Below, one piece after another: positions 24,464-36,507 of a DNA stretch of 64,000 nucleotides. The stretch is from Combretum micranthum (lineage: Eukaryota; Streptophyta; Magnoliopsida; Myrtales; Combretaceae). Position numbers and translations under genes: made by a program. Numbering within the stretch: position 1 is the first letter of the stretch; each line of letters starts with the position of its first letter. The notes under the pieces were generated by a model. That model ran no database searches, had not been told where the DNA came from, and saw nothing but the letters and a program-made list of their open reading frames with translations. The DNA lies in NCBI GenBank assembly GCA_024138025.1, contig JAMXBD010000638.1, positions 62,001 to 126,000 on the forward strand, given 5' to 3'.

Positions 24464-26039
24464 CTAGGAAAGATGAATGTAGTAGCTGATGCCTTGAGCA
24501 GAAAGGGAATAGAGAATCTTGCAGCTTTGATCACGCCGGAACGTCATCTCATTGATGATATGAGGAAGCTTGAACTGGAAATAGTCACAAGACAGGTAGG
24601 TGAAAGATTGGCTAATATGAGAATTCAACCTACTCTTGTGGATAGAATCAAGACAACTCAGACAGATGATCAGAGTATTTTGGATATAAAGAGGAAAATG
24701 GAGATGGGTCAAGCACCAGAGTTTTATGTGGATGATGAAGGTATACTTAGGTACAAAGGAAGATTGTATGTGCCAATGCAAGGAGAACTTAAGAAGGAAT
24801 TGTTGAAGGAAGCGTACTACTCCAGTTATTCCATTCATCCTAGAGGGAACAAGGTGTATCAAGATTTGAAAAAGCTATACTAGTGGAACAATATGAAAAA
24901 GGAGATAGCGGAATATGTATCTAAGTGTCATACGTGTTAGATGATTAATATTGAGCATAGAAAACCGGCAGGTTAGTTGAAGCCTTTGCCAATACCATAG
25001 TGGAAGTGGGAACATATCATGATGGATTTTGTTTCTGCTTTACCTAAGACAAAAGATAAGTTTAATTCAATTTGGGTCATTGTGGATCATCTCACAAAGG
25101 TAGCTCACTTTACACCTATTAAGACTAGTTATAAATTGGAGCGTCTGGCACAGTTGTACATCAAAGAGATTGTGAGATTGCATGGAATACCAGTAACAAT
25201 CGTGTTAGATAGGGATACCAGATTTGTTGGGAGATTCTGGAAAAGTCTACATCAAGCTTTGGGAACCAAGGTTGTGTTTAGTACTACTTATCATCCTCAG
25301 ATTGATGGGCAATTTGAAAGGACTATACAGACTTTAGAAGATATGTTGAGAGCATGCATTTTGGATTTCAAAGGAAGTTGGGATGAGCATTTGCCACTAG
25401 TGGAATTTGCCTACAACAACAGTTATCAAGCATTGATTGGCATGCCTCCATATGAAGCGCTTTAGGGCAGGAAGTGTAGATCACCTATTCATTGGAATGA
25501 AGTGGGTGAAAGGCAGTTTTTAGGACTTGAATTAATCCAAGATGCAGTTGACAAGGTCAGTTTGATCAGGCAAAGATTGCAAGCTACTCAAAGTCAACAA
25601 AAGAGTTATGCGGATAAACGAAAAAGACCTTTGGAATTTCAAGTGGGTGAACACGTTTTGCTAAAGATTTCACCAACAAAAGGAGTTGTTAGATTTGGCT
25701 TAAGAGGAAAGTTAAATCCTCAATATATGGGACCATATGAGATTCTTGAAAAGCTAGGCACCACCTGATTTGGAAAGTGCATAATATGTTTCACGTATAT
25801 CCATGCTCGGAAAATATGTTAGAGATCTAAAAGAGATAGTAGCACTTGAACCGTTGGAAGTGCAGCCAAACCTTACGACGATTGAAAAGCCAATCATAAT
25901 TGTGGACTCTAAGGAGAAGATTCTGAGAAGCAAGGTGATTAAATATGTGAGAGTGCAGTGGACTAATCAAACTGAACATGAAGCTACCTGGGAGCTAGAA
26001 GAAGACATGAGAATGAAATATCCAGAGTTGTTTTATTAA
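24464..26039 (+). pseudogene. integrase and chromodomain-like tail of the chromovirus
   Basis: Begins with the conserved NVVADALSRK segment (24475-24504). The zinc-binding HHCC region follows to about 24940, with the CHTC pair visible and stops at 24881-24883 and 24938-24940. The integrase core shows MMDFV (from 25019, first Asp), VLDRDTRF (25203-25226, second Asp) and the Glu in FERTIQTLEDML (25315-25350). Past a stop at 25463-25465 comes the GPYEILEKLG segment (25730-25759). A frameshift follows, then KYVRVQW and HEATWELEEDM (about 25944-26010), which read as a chromodomain-like motif typical of chromoviruses. The element is dead. Confidence 0.9.
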
Positions 26040-26072
26040 TCTAGGTAACTTTCAAGGACGAAAGTTCTTTTT

Positions 26073-26085
26073 AGGAGAGGAGAGA
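26073..26085 (+). other. polypurine tract
   Basis: AGGAGAGGAGAGA directly before the 3' LTR; the plus-strand priming site of reverse transcription. Confidence 0.85.
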
Positions 26086-28223
26086 TGTAATATACGAAAA
26101 TAAAGATGAAAATATAATGAATTTTTAATCATGAGATGATATAGGATGAGTTTAAGGTCAAAACAAGTAAGTTGTAAAGGTTTAAGTTTAATTATAGAAT
26201 GAATATTAAAGTTTGGATTTCTGCGATTTTTGACAGATTCAACGCCTCCTGGAGAATCGACGCCGCCAGCATAGAGACGGCGTAGGAAGGGAACAGTAGT
26301 GTTTTTCTTAACGCTTGGTGGAATGCCACAGGTATGCACGGGGGTTTCTATTAATGCCGGCTAGGAACGCCGCGGGCGTAGGACATGGATTTGCCGGCGT
26401 ATGTAGTAGGATCGAATTTCTGGGAATTCAAAGCCTCGATGAACCTCGCCAGCGTTTGTGTAAATTTTGCTAGTGTAAGGTACATGCTGGCAAGATTTAA
26501 ACGTACGCCGCCGGCGTATGACCAATTTCTATAAATATGAGACACGAGAAACAATTTTCGACGGAATTTCTTTTTATCATATTTTCTTGCATCAAAAAGG
26601 GTTTTGGACTGTTCTTGGAAATCTAGGGTTGGAGAATCATCCGGAGTGTGTTTTTGATCCAAAGTAAGTAATTTTAACCTTCTTTTATGGATTATATACG
26701 AATTCGTATGAGTTTGCTTAAGGTTTTGTTATGTTCTTGAACGAAAAAACGTGAGAAAGATTTAGATCTCGGATTAAATCTGTCTTGGCTGGATAAGGAG
26801 TGAGTTTTGTGATTAAAAAAAGTAAGTATAATGTTCTTCTGTCAGATTTATACGAATTTCATGCAAATTCTAAGGATTTTATGATTTGTTTGCATGAAGG
26901 AAACCCTAGATTTGGTTAGGATCCAAATTTGTGGATGTGAGTCGGGTTTTGGTCCAAATCAGTAAGTTTCGTCTTTTCGTTGATGAAATTAAATAATGTA
27001 AGATTAGATGATCGTTATATGTTCTTGTTGTCATGTAAAATTAGGATTTCAGTGAAATATTCGGAATTTGTGGAGTTTTGTGTGGTTCGTTGTTGTTTTT
27101 GAGGATATTTATTGAGTTTGATCGGAGTAAACGGTGCAGATGGTGGAGATTTCTTTTTAGGTTAGGATTTCTGGAAGATTCATGTCTGTTAGAAAATGTT
27201 GATAATGTGTTCATATCAATTGATATATATATGTCGTAACAGAATATTTGGAATTTATGGAATTATTGTTGGTGTGGATATAGGAGTTTGTGGAGTTCGA
27301 GTTGACTTTGTTGTTGTTGGTATTGGATTTTAAGGATTCGATTTATATTCCTGAAATTGAGAAAGGTACGACCAATCCTTGCTAACTGTTTTTGCTTGTA
27401 AGTTTAGTATTGATTAAATGGTTGTAGGAACATAATTTCTTAATAAACCTAATCATTATTCGGTTTAATAATTATATGTTTGGTTGTGCTTGGCTTCAAC
27501 CAGTAAAGACCTGGCAGACAGTGATAGTAGTGAGACACCCTGATGATCTTGGTATGAGGTTGTCCCCAATGGATTCGTGTCTTGATATGATTCCGGTAGA
27601 ATTAGGTGTTTTGGATTCGGGGTGTTTGGGGAGTACCCACTCATCCATATATGTATATGATCATTATTTTCAAAGAGTTGTTTGTTTTTTAATAGGGTTC
27701 GAGTAACTCCGAGTTCGGAATTAGAGTAAATCTAATACTGGACTGTGATGTTTTGTTGGCTTAAGAAAAATAATAATATTGATTGTATGCATTAGCTTAA
27801 GTTGCATGGATTATCTGTCTGTTGTATGTGCATATGCATTTGTTTTTGGATTAGAGTTATCGCATTGGGCGTCGCCGCTCATTCTTTTAAATTTCAGGTA
27901 CATGTGAAGAAGATATAGTATATGATCTTTCCGGATATAAGTTATATCTTTATGTTGGTTTTGAATGAAAAGATTTTAATGTAAACAGTTTTTAGTTTCT
28001 GTTGAATTTGTTGGCTATGATGTCAACTTGGATTTTATGCTTGAACCGGGAGTTTATGTTTTATGATTTTTTTTTTTTAGTTTTAACAGGTTTCGTATCC
28101 TATGAGATACCCCATGTGTGTTTATAGGTGATAATTGTATTATTGTGGATTTTAGAGCCTTTGCATGTCCTATATAAGAGAGGATACGTGGCGGGTTGTA
28201 ATGCCTTATTTTGGGGCATTACA
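26086..28223 (+). repeat. 3' LTR of the chromovirus (2.14 kb)
   Basis: Starts TGTAATATACGAAAATAAAG and ends GGGGCATTACA. It is collinear with the 5' LTR apart from substitutions and a few indels. TATA is at 26528-26537 (CTATAAATAT), with the GCCGGC-type cluster at 26240-26523 just upstream. It is followed by target duplication CTAGG. Confidence 0.92.
26240..26523 (+). promoter_or_regulatory. GCCGGC-motif cluster upstream of TATA, 3' LTR
   Basis: The less decayed copy of the cluster in the 5' LTR. It has cgccgccagcatag, gacggcgtagg, gccgcgggcgtagg, gccggcgtatg and tacgccgccggcgtatg, ending just before the TATA box at 26528. Several CG sites kept here are TG or CA in the 5' copy, consistent with deamination. 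Confidence 0.55.
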
Positions 28224-28228
28224 CTAGG

Positions 28229-29357
28229 AAACATAGCAAATTTGGGTAGAATTTAGTGTAATGCTTAGCATATGGGTAGTTTTGTAATTGTTATCTCTTA
28301 CTAAAGAGACTTTGATTCAAACACTGATCTTTTGAAAGATTATCATGACTAGCTCGTGGATAGGCTGAGTATGTACTCTTCCTATGATTGCCGTATTTGC
28401 TTTTGTTAGGAGTTAGATGTGCTTTAATGAATATGAAATCATTTGTATGCTTGATATTGATTGGTGAGTGATAAGATATGTTAATTATATGTGAATTCCC
28501 TTGCTTGATGCATATATTTTAGTATTGCAACTGTTTGGATAATATTTTTTTTATCACCTTGAATGAACTTAAGATTTATTCGGTTTAAATTCAATAAAAT
28601 GAATAATGCATTGCAAACTCGCATCATTAGAAGGCTACAACATCAAGTGATGGACTGGGTGTGACTATGATCAGGGTGGTACTATAAACCCTACTCCTTA
28701 GGCTATGAAGTACTTTGCATCCGGGAATACGACCCAATGCTAGGAGCCGAGTTAACTATCATTAGTTAAGGAGAGGATGTACCTATGTTGCCTACCTCAG
28801 CTTAGGAACCTTTATTTCGAAAACTGATTTGAGAACTTTTTTTTTTTAATAAAACTTTCTATTGAACTTGCTTGTGCCTTGTTGTGCTGAATCTTCATGC
28901 ACTTGAGAGTTCTACTTGTGCTGATTTTTGAATATTCCTGTTGCATGGTTTTATACTTAATCCAAAGGTAAAGACACTTAGTACTAGCATGTAATATATT
29001 GATTTCTAAACCCTTGGTATGGAGGGTGTATGTCCCTTCAATATATAGTTTTTGGACGATTGTATATATTTGTTTCCTTTATGTACGAGAATAGTCTCAC
29101 TAAGTTGGATATAGCTTAAACCCCTATATTGTGTTACTTTTGTTGGATAAGTTATGGGTGACTCAGGTTATTAGCGATTGCAGATTAGCTTTTAAGGATC
29201 ACTGGGATGAGTGAGAGTAGAGTGAAGTGATTATCATTTCATGCGTCCTCTTTTGTAGAAACTCTCTTAGTTTATGCTTTACTTTGTATTCATATTGGTG
29301 ATGTTAGTATTATTATATTTGTGGGCTTAGGACCCTTATTTACATTTAATATGCTCA
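28229..29357 (+). other. Gene-free stretch, possibly a diverged sense-strand long LTR
   Basis: No ORF. The order of phrases ('catccgggaatacgacc' near 28720, 'tctcactaagttggatatagc' near 29095) resembles the TGTCAC-LTRs read in the sense direction ('cactcactaagctag...ttacgtcc'). No terminal ends or duplication were found. This reading is weak. Confidence 0.25.
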
Positions 29358-29792
29358 TGTCACAAACCTTAGAGATAGGCCCCAATTCATGAGGTTCTTA
29401 AAGGCTAAAACGAGATAAGGCCTAATGTCCACATTTGATGTTGGTTACAAGAACAAGATAATTTAAAGTTCTAGAAGACTTTCAAATGTCTCCAGAGTAT
29501 CTAGAATGTCTAGATACATTCTATCATAGTAGTAAGGTAGGTAAAATGTAACTACCATGAGTTGGTAGGATTTGATTGTAACCATTAGATCAGATTAGTC
29601 TAGACCATCCATTTTAGAAGGCCACTTCTATATATAGGGATAACACCATTAGTAGTGAATACAGTTATATTTAGAGTTTCTCTCTTTGCTTTCTCTCATT
29701 AAATTATTATGTGGGATCTTTAGGCCAACTTAGCCTCTTCATACAACGCTAAGTGCCGTATGGGTTCATTCCTAAACTCTAAGCCCTTAACA
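29358..29792 (+). mobile_element. 5' LTR of a second Ty3/gypsy-type element (0.44 kb)
   Basis: TGTCACAAACC...CCCTTAACA, TG...CA ends. TATA-like CTATATATAG at 29629-29638, then a CT-rich leader (29680-29700). It is followed directly by a PBS TGGTATCAGAG at 29795-29805. The partner 3' LTR was not found in the window, so the element is truncated or rearranged. Confidence 0.75.
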
Positions 29793-31448
29793 AGTGGTAT
29801 CAGAGTGAGAGTTGGTGGAGCAAATGTCATATGGAAACAATAGCAACACCTTTGTGGTGAAGGAGGTGAATGAATAGGAGGACGTCGATTGACCAAGCAA
29901 AGGGCTCAGTCTAGAGACATGATGAACTCTTTAAATGCCCGATGGAGAGGCTGAGTTAAGCATTGCTGAGACTAAGGAAAAGTTAAAGGAGCTGACTCCC
30001 TAAGGAGGATATTAAGGAGACCTCTAGGAATGTGAGGAGTTGTAATGAGGCAATGGGAGACCTTATAACACAAAGTTAGACCATTGAGGAGATGGGGAAC
30101 TCCTTGAAGCTAGGATTGGGGCATTGGAAACTAAGGAAGTTACTTATGAGGCACGGAAAATGCTGCTATTGCAACTTTGCACCAAGAGATGGAGGAAATC
30201 AAGGCTTAATGGTGGCTTGTAGAGCAACAATGGCGAATGGGTGACTGTCCAACCAATGCATTAGGTGGATGTACCCAATTTGGAATACTTTAATGGGGTT
30301 AGATCAGCTTGGAAAGTAGATAACGTCTTATGGGGGTTGAAGTAGTACTCAATGTAGTTGGGTTGGTGGACAATCTAAGTAAGGTATGCACTGCTGCCAT
30401 GTATTTGAATGACTCTACAATGGTTTGGTGACATTTAAGGGAAACATTATTATCACTTGGACAGGTTTGTGCAAGAATTCTAGGGGTAGTTCTTTCATCA
30501 AATGCCCTTATGAGACCAAGATTAAACTCCGACACTTAACTCATAAAGAAGACATAAAGTAATATGTGTAGGAATTCCCGGAGCTTATGCTAAAGATACC
30601 AGATTTGTGCCTTAATGATGCTCTTGTCATGTTCCTTGATGGGCTCAAGCCATGGCCAAACTAAAGTTAGAACAAAGAGGGTACGGAATATTTTGAAAGC
30701 TATAGCTGTGGCTGAAAACTTAATAGAGCACAAGAAGACAGACTTTAAGCCTTCCATAGGAAGGAGAAAGAGGAGTGCGGAGAAATAAATGGGGTAGTTC
30801 CTTTAAAATGAAGAGGAAGATGAAGAAAGGGATAAAGAAAGAAGAAAACCTCGAGAATTGAAGTATTATGTTTGTCGTGGGCCACTTTATGCTGAGAATG
30901 CCCAAAGAGAGAGAAATAGTAGTCATGATGGTTGGTAGTAGCTCAAAAGATGAGGAGGAAGCTAAATTGGGCTCATTGCATGTCTTGAGTGCTATGAAGG
31001 GTCAAGCATTTAGAAGCAAGGGATGATGTACATGGAAGTGGAAGTTGCTGGTAAGAAACTAAATGCCCTTATTGATACTGAACGCCTCCAATCTATTCAT
31101 TTTAGAATTAATAACAACCAAGCTGGGGTTACAAGTTAGAAGACCAAGACTTGGCTAAAGACAGTTAAGTAAAAGGAAGTCCTTACAGTTGGAAATGGCA
31201 AAATACGTTGAGTTGCATATTGGCAGTTGACAAGGAAGGAATCTATTGAGGTAGTTCTCGTCGACGACTTTGAATTCATGATTGGAATGGAGTTGCTTGA
31301 TAAGATTGATGCACTGATTACTCTTGAGCCAATTGTCTATGTGTGTTGGATAGCAAATCCTAATGTGAGATATCTGTAGATGGGAATCATTTCACAGCTT
31401 CATCTATTGATCTAAGAGTGAACAAAGATCAAGTGGAGAAGGACATAG
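29793..31448 (+). pseudogene. gag-protease remnant of the second element
   Basis: A heavily decayed reading frame. LCLNDALVMFLDGLKPW (near 30605-30655) fits the C-terminal part of a plant gypsy gag. A protease-like stretch reads KKLNALIDT (near 31053-31079), then the frame is lost at the active site. Further on are TWLKTVK (31150-31170) and DDFEFMIGMELLDKID (31264-31311), the second half of the retropepsin fold. Many stops and frameshifts. The sequence is cut at 31449-31456 by the hAT-like insertion. Confidence 0.65.
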
Positions 31449-31970
31449 GATGTGAGTAGAGGTGGGTAAACGAGCTTGACGAGCTAAACGGGTAGGACTT
31501 TTTTGGCTGCTTTTAAACAAGAAAAAAATTCTCGGCTCGGCCCGGCCTGCTTTGGCTTGTGGTTAAACGGGCTAGCCCGCAAGCTAAATGAAAAAATTTT
31601 ATTTTTGTTATTTTTTATGTTAGTTCATGTAAAAATAGAGTATTTTAATATTTTAAGGTTTTTATATATTAAAAAAATTTTGTTACCATTTTGATTACTT
31701 ATAAATGAAAACAAGTTTTTAAAATAATTTATTAGATATCATATTACGTTTAAATCAATAAATATATACTTAAAAAAATGTTATAATGGTTATGATTCAT
31801 GTATTAATTTATTTCTTCCATAATATTTCCTAAATAATCACAAATATGTTATTGTATTATCTTTTTTTTTACATTTTCCTCTCTTTTTTTCTTTCTTTTT
31901 TTTTTAAACTTCTGACCCCCTGGCGGTCCAACCAGTCATGGGCTAGCCCGCAGGCTAAACGGGCCGAGCC

Positions 31971-34900
31971 TGTCATACCCTAAAGGGTACCAAAAAACGA
32001 CAGTCCACCACACCTAATATTTAACTTAAGTGTGACATCCTTAGTCATCCCATAAGTTTACATATCGGGTGTGAGGTATGCTTGCACAATTTTTAGGATC
32101 ACACCTTGAATCGAATAGTCTTAAAAAGCATATAATAGCATTAAAATAGAAATCACAATAAGATAAATAAGTTACGTCTTTACAAAAGTCAAGGGGCATA
32201 CCCCGCCAAATAATAGAAGTCTAACCAGTCTAAATTCTCTTACAAACATTAAGTTTATGTTAAAGAGATTTTCCTAGAAGTCCACACCTATAGCTAGGTC
32301 CCGACTTCTTCAAACTCCTTAATATAAAAGATAGACCTGTGAAAATTGTTCTCTCGGAACAACCCAAAAATGGAACACTACAACAAAAACTATAGAGGTA
32401 TAAGCTAACAGCTTAGAGATTCATTTCCAAATATTTAACTCAACAACAGAATATAACAGACAAGTTATAGCAACCATATGAAATGCACAAGCAAATGAAC
32501 AACAAGCATATGACTTTCCGAAGCCATCCCTCCATTCGGGTTGGGTGTCTATAAGTCATGTAACCACAATTCCAATCTTGAGTGGGGTAGTCCATAAGTC
32601 ATGCAATCCATAACCCCGATCTCTTTCTCTTAGTTATACAACCTCTGTTGTTTCATTGTGGTAGTTTTAAGTGCCTACCCCACTTCCGTTAACTTAAGCG
32701 ATCTCGCATTCTTAATGTTAACACAGGCCCCTTGCCTTCCACTAATATACTTTTGTCCACCAAAGGTATATTAGCCAATGCAATGACTCACTCTATGATA
32801 TACATGTACAGTTTATTCATATAATCATGGCATCTTAATTTTGTAGATTAAATGCGATCATAGAGAATTTCAGACAATCCAAGTCTATATTAGCTCATAC
32901 AATGATTTTTACAACAAGTCTCGTCTGATATACTTATTATTCATTCAACCAAGATTAATCACAATTTATCATAATTTTATCTTTTCCTAATTCTAATGCC
33001 ACTACGATTACAAGCACATACATGAGCACAACTATTTAAGAAATGAACTCATTCGACCATGGAGAGAAATCCACTAGTTATAGTAGTCCTCGGGAGTGGA
33101 AATCCGTCCTCCAAATTACCTAAGTACAAGGAATACCCTCAATGAGTATTTCTTGTAAAGTTCTAATAAACTTAACAATTCTATTTACTAAGCTCGCCAA
33201 TTTTCGCCTAAGTTGAAGTCCTAACTTCAAACTCGGAATTGCGCATATTATATATTGATTTCTATCTACTTCGAAAGATCTATTCATTTCCTAAGTTAAA
33301 TCAAACATCCAAGGTCATTTGAGGGTCGAAAAGATACTGTACAGCAAGGTTACAAAAATTCCAGTTTTTGAGTTATTATTGAAAATTGTTACTTTTGTTC
33401 CATTTAACTTTTTAGATCAACTTATATTGATTCTACACTTGTAAGGAGAACTTGTAGACAAAGATAAAAGATCAAATACTTATATGATCCTAATGATTAT
33501 TTTCCAAATGAAAATTCCAAGAATCTACTTTTGCAAAAAACGAAATTTTGAGTTGAAACTCATTTTCTTGTCTTGAGAAAATCCTTTGCTAAAACTAACA
33601 TGACTCAATGAAAATAATTTTCTTATATCACCCTTATCAAAGAATTCCATTTACACATAAAACTCTTGTTTTGAAGTCTAAAATAAGGTTTTCAAAATTA
33701 TCTCTTCCTAAATTGAATTTCTTCTTGAGTTTTAGAATGAAAATAAGACCTAGACTTGTCTTTTATAAAACTCTCTATTTTAGGAATACCTTTTAGGAAA
33801 ACTCACCTAAAGTATGAAAATCCAATCCTTAGGATATCTATACCAAGAGCCCTTTATATTTTTGTCTAAATCTTCATTTTGAGGTTAGATAATAGGTTTT
33901 AAAATGGGTCTTGGCTTCGATCCGAATTTTCAAAAATTGTTTTTGAACGTATCTTTTGATAAAATTAATCAAGACTTATGAAAAATCATCCTTTACATAT
34001 CATATCTTAAGAGCCTTCCATTTCTTGAATAAAATATTCATTTTTGAGTTGTAAAACATGTTTTTAAACCATGTCTTGGCCTAAATCTGAAAATAAGATT
34101 TTTATTTTTGAAAGTAACTTTTGAAAACCACCTTTGATTCCTGTAAAAAGAAGTCTTGATGATATACATCCACTAAACCTTCATTTTTCCAACTAAAACT
34201 TCCATTTTGAGACTTAGAAAGTGGTTTTAAAATATAGGTTTTGCGTAGCCACGAATTTCACTATTTTTATTCAAGTTCAAATCTAAGATCTACACATAAT
34301 ATGAGCATAAATATAAAAGAAATACATGGTAGTAAGCTCTAAATCTATAGATCTAAACATAAACATAACCAAAGCTTCATAAAAATTAGATCTACAAAGT
34401 ATAATACAAATATGAAGATAATAAAGTCTTAAAGACAATAAATATAGCAATATCAATATGGATCATAAACAAGAGGAGTGTTTCAAAGTTTTGGCATCAT
34501 CATCTCTAGCTTTTAGGCATTATGGAGAGTCCGTTGATGCATGAAACCTCCATATAATCAACCTATAGTATCTATGGAAGCTTAAGAAGAAGGCATACTT
34601 AAAGAATCTTCAAGAATGGAATGTGGAAGCAAGAATTTGAAATGGGGGTAGCTTGTTTTCCTTGCAAGAACAAGGCTAAGAAAGAGTTAAAGAGAGGAAA
34701 AAGAGAGAGTAAATGATGTAGGGTTGCAAAGAAGGAAAGGGTGTAAATAAGAGGCTTTAAATAGAGAGAGGAGTGTATTAAATGTGTTAAATAATTGAAA
34801 GAAAAAAAATCAATGGCAGAAATTAGGAGGCTAGCATGAATTCAATAGGGAAAGAGAGAGGAGTGTAGTTAGTTTGTAACTTGAATTTTGAAAGTGTAAC

Positions 34901-35600
34901 TTGTATTACTTAATTTGCTAACTAAAAGAGACTTTAAATCATTAAATAAATCATTAAAATAAAAGAAAGTGGCTGTTTTTAGGAGTGTGGTCAGCTGCCA
35001 TGCATGGGAAATGGAGTGTAGAATGATGTGAAAGAAAACATGATTAATGTGTAGAAGTGACAATTGAAGTGTACTTGAAGTATGGGTTGAAAAAGTACTT
35101 TTTATTAAGAAAATATAAAATAAAATTAAGAAAAATATTTTTAAATGAGTGGCAGAATTTTCATAAGTAAAATTAAATAATTAATATATTATTAGTATTT
35201 GAACAAATATGTTATCGGTACGGCCAAAATATGTTTATATAAGCTATAACTGATTTTTTAGATTCCGAAAAATTATAAACTCGATATTTTTGAAATCCTT
35301 ATGAAAATGTGAGTCTAAAAATATTAAAGATATATTTTTAATTTTCGAGCCCTGGGATACGCTTTGCAAAAGCAGTATCCAATCGGATTCGAAATAAGCC
35401 GAAAATAATCCAATCTGATATTTTTAATAAATCAAATATTATTACGGACTATTCTACACACTTTACTTAATTTTCGACTCCTTGGTTTGCGAACACGGAA
35501 TTTTTGGATCTAAACTATAGGGTTCAACTTGAGATCCGTTGACTTAAGGTTTGCGGTTGACTTCTCGGCTTAGGATTACTCTAAAAACCAAGGGTTTACA
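31971..35600 (-). mobile_element. solo LTR D, TGTCAC family (3.63 kb)
   Basis: Starts TGTCATACCCTAAAGGG and ends AAGGGTTTACA. Flanks are GAGCC (31966-31970) and GGGCC (35601-35605), a duplication with one mismatch, within the GGGCC-rich arm of the hAT-like MITE. It belongs to a subfamily with 'cagtccaccacac' near the left end, shared with E1. The conserved block is at 33216-33290. It contains a clear array of repeats of about 163 bp at 33648-34265. Confidence 0.88.
33648..34265 (-). repeat. degenerate tandem repeat, about 163-bp period
   Basis: Successive units carry the pattern 'ttcattt...aataaaa..ttcatttt..gagtt.gaaaa..gtttttaaaa..gtcttggc...tccgaattt', starting near 33650, 33855, 34018 and 34180. 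The last three are 162-163 bp apart. The units are diverged but collinear. Confidence 0.6.
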
Positions 35601-35736
35601 GGGCCAATTTGGTTCGTATTTAAACGGGCCAAAAAAAATGGTCGCGGCCCGCTCTTTTGAGCAGGTAAATGGGCCGGCATGCGGGCCACGACCCTTATGC
35701 CTAGCTCTAGATGCGAGTTCAAGTCGGGAAGAAAAC

Positions 35737-36351
35737 AAGGTTAAATGCTCGAAAGCCGCCCCTACATCGATAGTGTAGAATGCAACACCGGTGGTGTACT
35801 ACATAGCACAAGTGGTGTGTGTGGCGGCATAGAAAGCAAGCTTTTGTCTAGAATGTGTACACCACCTCTAACGCCAGTGTTGTATGAACATAGGCTGGCA
35901 GCGTAGGCTATGCACCGGCGGTGTAACTGGCGGCCCTACATCCTAGACCTCATATTTTAATTTAATTCATTTTTTCTTTTTATTTTATTTGTGGGGAACT
36001 AATATAAATATTCTCTTGTAAGGAACCCTAGATAGCTTTTGGATATTTGAGACCCTAGTTGATAAATTTCTCTTCATTTTACTCTTATCAATCCGTTGTG
36101 TGATTGTGGTGAGTTCTTCTGTTCTTATCAATCGATTAGATTATGGTGAACAAACCATTCCTTCTTTCTTGTGCATAATATCAAAAGAGAGAGTGTATTT
36201 TGAGTTGATTTCGATGCGTCATATCTATTGCTAACATCAATCATATCCCTTTATTTTCTTTGCATCCAAAATTAAAACCCTAAAAATATCACTTTTATTA
36301 CATCTGATCAATTTCCCAATTGAGATCTTTGTGCCTAGCATTCTAGGCACA
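35737..36351 (+). mobile_element. LTR of a third gypsy-type element
   Basis: It likely begins TGCTCGAAAGCCGCCCC (border uncertain) and ends CTAGGCACA. A PBS-like TGGTATAAGAGC at 36362-36373 follows. A GC-rich motif cluster (35753-35935: caccggtggtg, gtggcggcatag, aacgccagtg, gcaccggcggtgt, tggcggccc) lies upstream of a TATA-like AATATAAATATTC near 36001-36013. A CT-rich leader follows. The PBS-like TGGTAT.A.AG is repeated twice more downstream (36413 and 36441), suggesting local duplication. Confidence 0.5.
35753..35935 (+). promoter_or_regulatory. CCGGYG-motif cluster upstream of TATA, third LTR
   Basis: GC-rich half-sites (caccggtggtgt, ggcggcatag, acgccagtgt, ctggcagcgtagg, caccggcggtgt) in AT-rich context, 70-250 bp upstream of a TATA-like box. 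It is analogous in position to the clusters in the chromovirus LTRs and in the Athila-like solo LTR. Confidence 0.4.
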
Positions 36352-36507
36352 TCATAATTTTTGGTATAAGAGCAAATTATCATTCTTGGCACATCATGTT
36401 TTGGTATCATAGTAAATCATCATTCTTGGGACATCATAATTTGGTATCATAGAAAAAATTCATGTTTCTGTGAATCTAGGTTTGAAAATTTCATTAGCAG
36501 AGCCCAG

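Larger units (their letters stand above)
14165..28223 (+). mobile_element. Complete but inactive Ty3/gypsy chromovirus with nested insertions
   Basis: Two LTRs (14165-16329 and 26086-28223), a PBS after the first and a polypurine tract before the second are flanked by an exact target duplication CTAGG (14160-14164 and 28224-28228). Order of domains: gag, protease, RT, RNase H, integrase, chromodomain-like tail, which is the Ty3/gypsy order. Removing the two nested insertions (18446-19995 and 21041-24458) leaves about 9.1 kb with about 4.8 kb internal, a normal size. The reading frame is broken by many stops and some frameshifts. A Tekay/Del-like chromovirus is the likely clade, by inference from the chromodomain and tRNA-Met type PBS. 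Confidence 0.92.
31457..35709. mobile_element. hAT-like MITE split by a solo LTR
   Basis: Left end TAGAGGTGGGTAAACGAGC, right end whose complement starts TAGAGCTAGGCATAAGGG. It is flanked by 8-bp GATGTGAG (31449-31456) and GATGCGAG (35710-35717), one mismatch, the hAT duplication length. The subterminal regions are rich in GGGC, CGGGCC and CTAGCCCGC motifs, as in common plant hAT MITEs. The MITE itself is 31457-31970 plus 35606-35709, about 620 bp; the rest is solo LTR D. Confidence 0.75.

Noticed and set aside
35551..35778. Overlapping ORFs on both strands around 35.5-35.8 kb
   Set aside because: They span the end of solo LTR D, the hAT-like MITE arm and the following LTR, with no protein domain.
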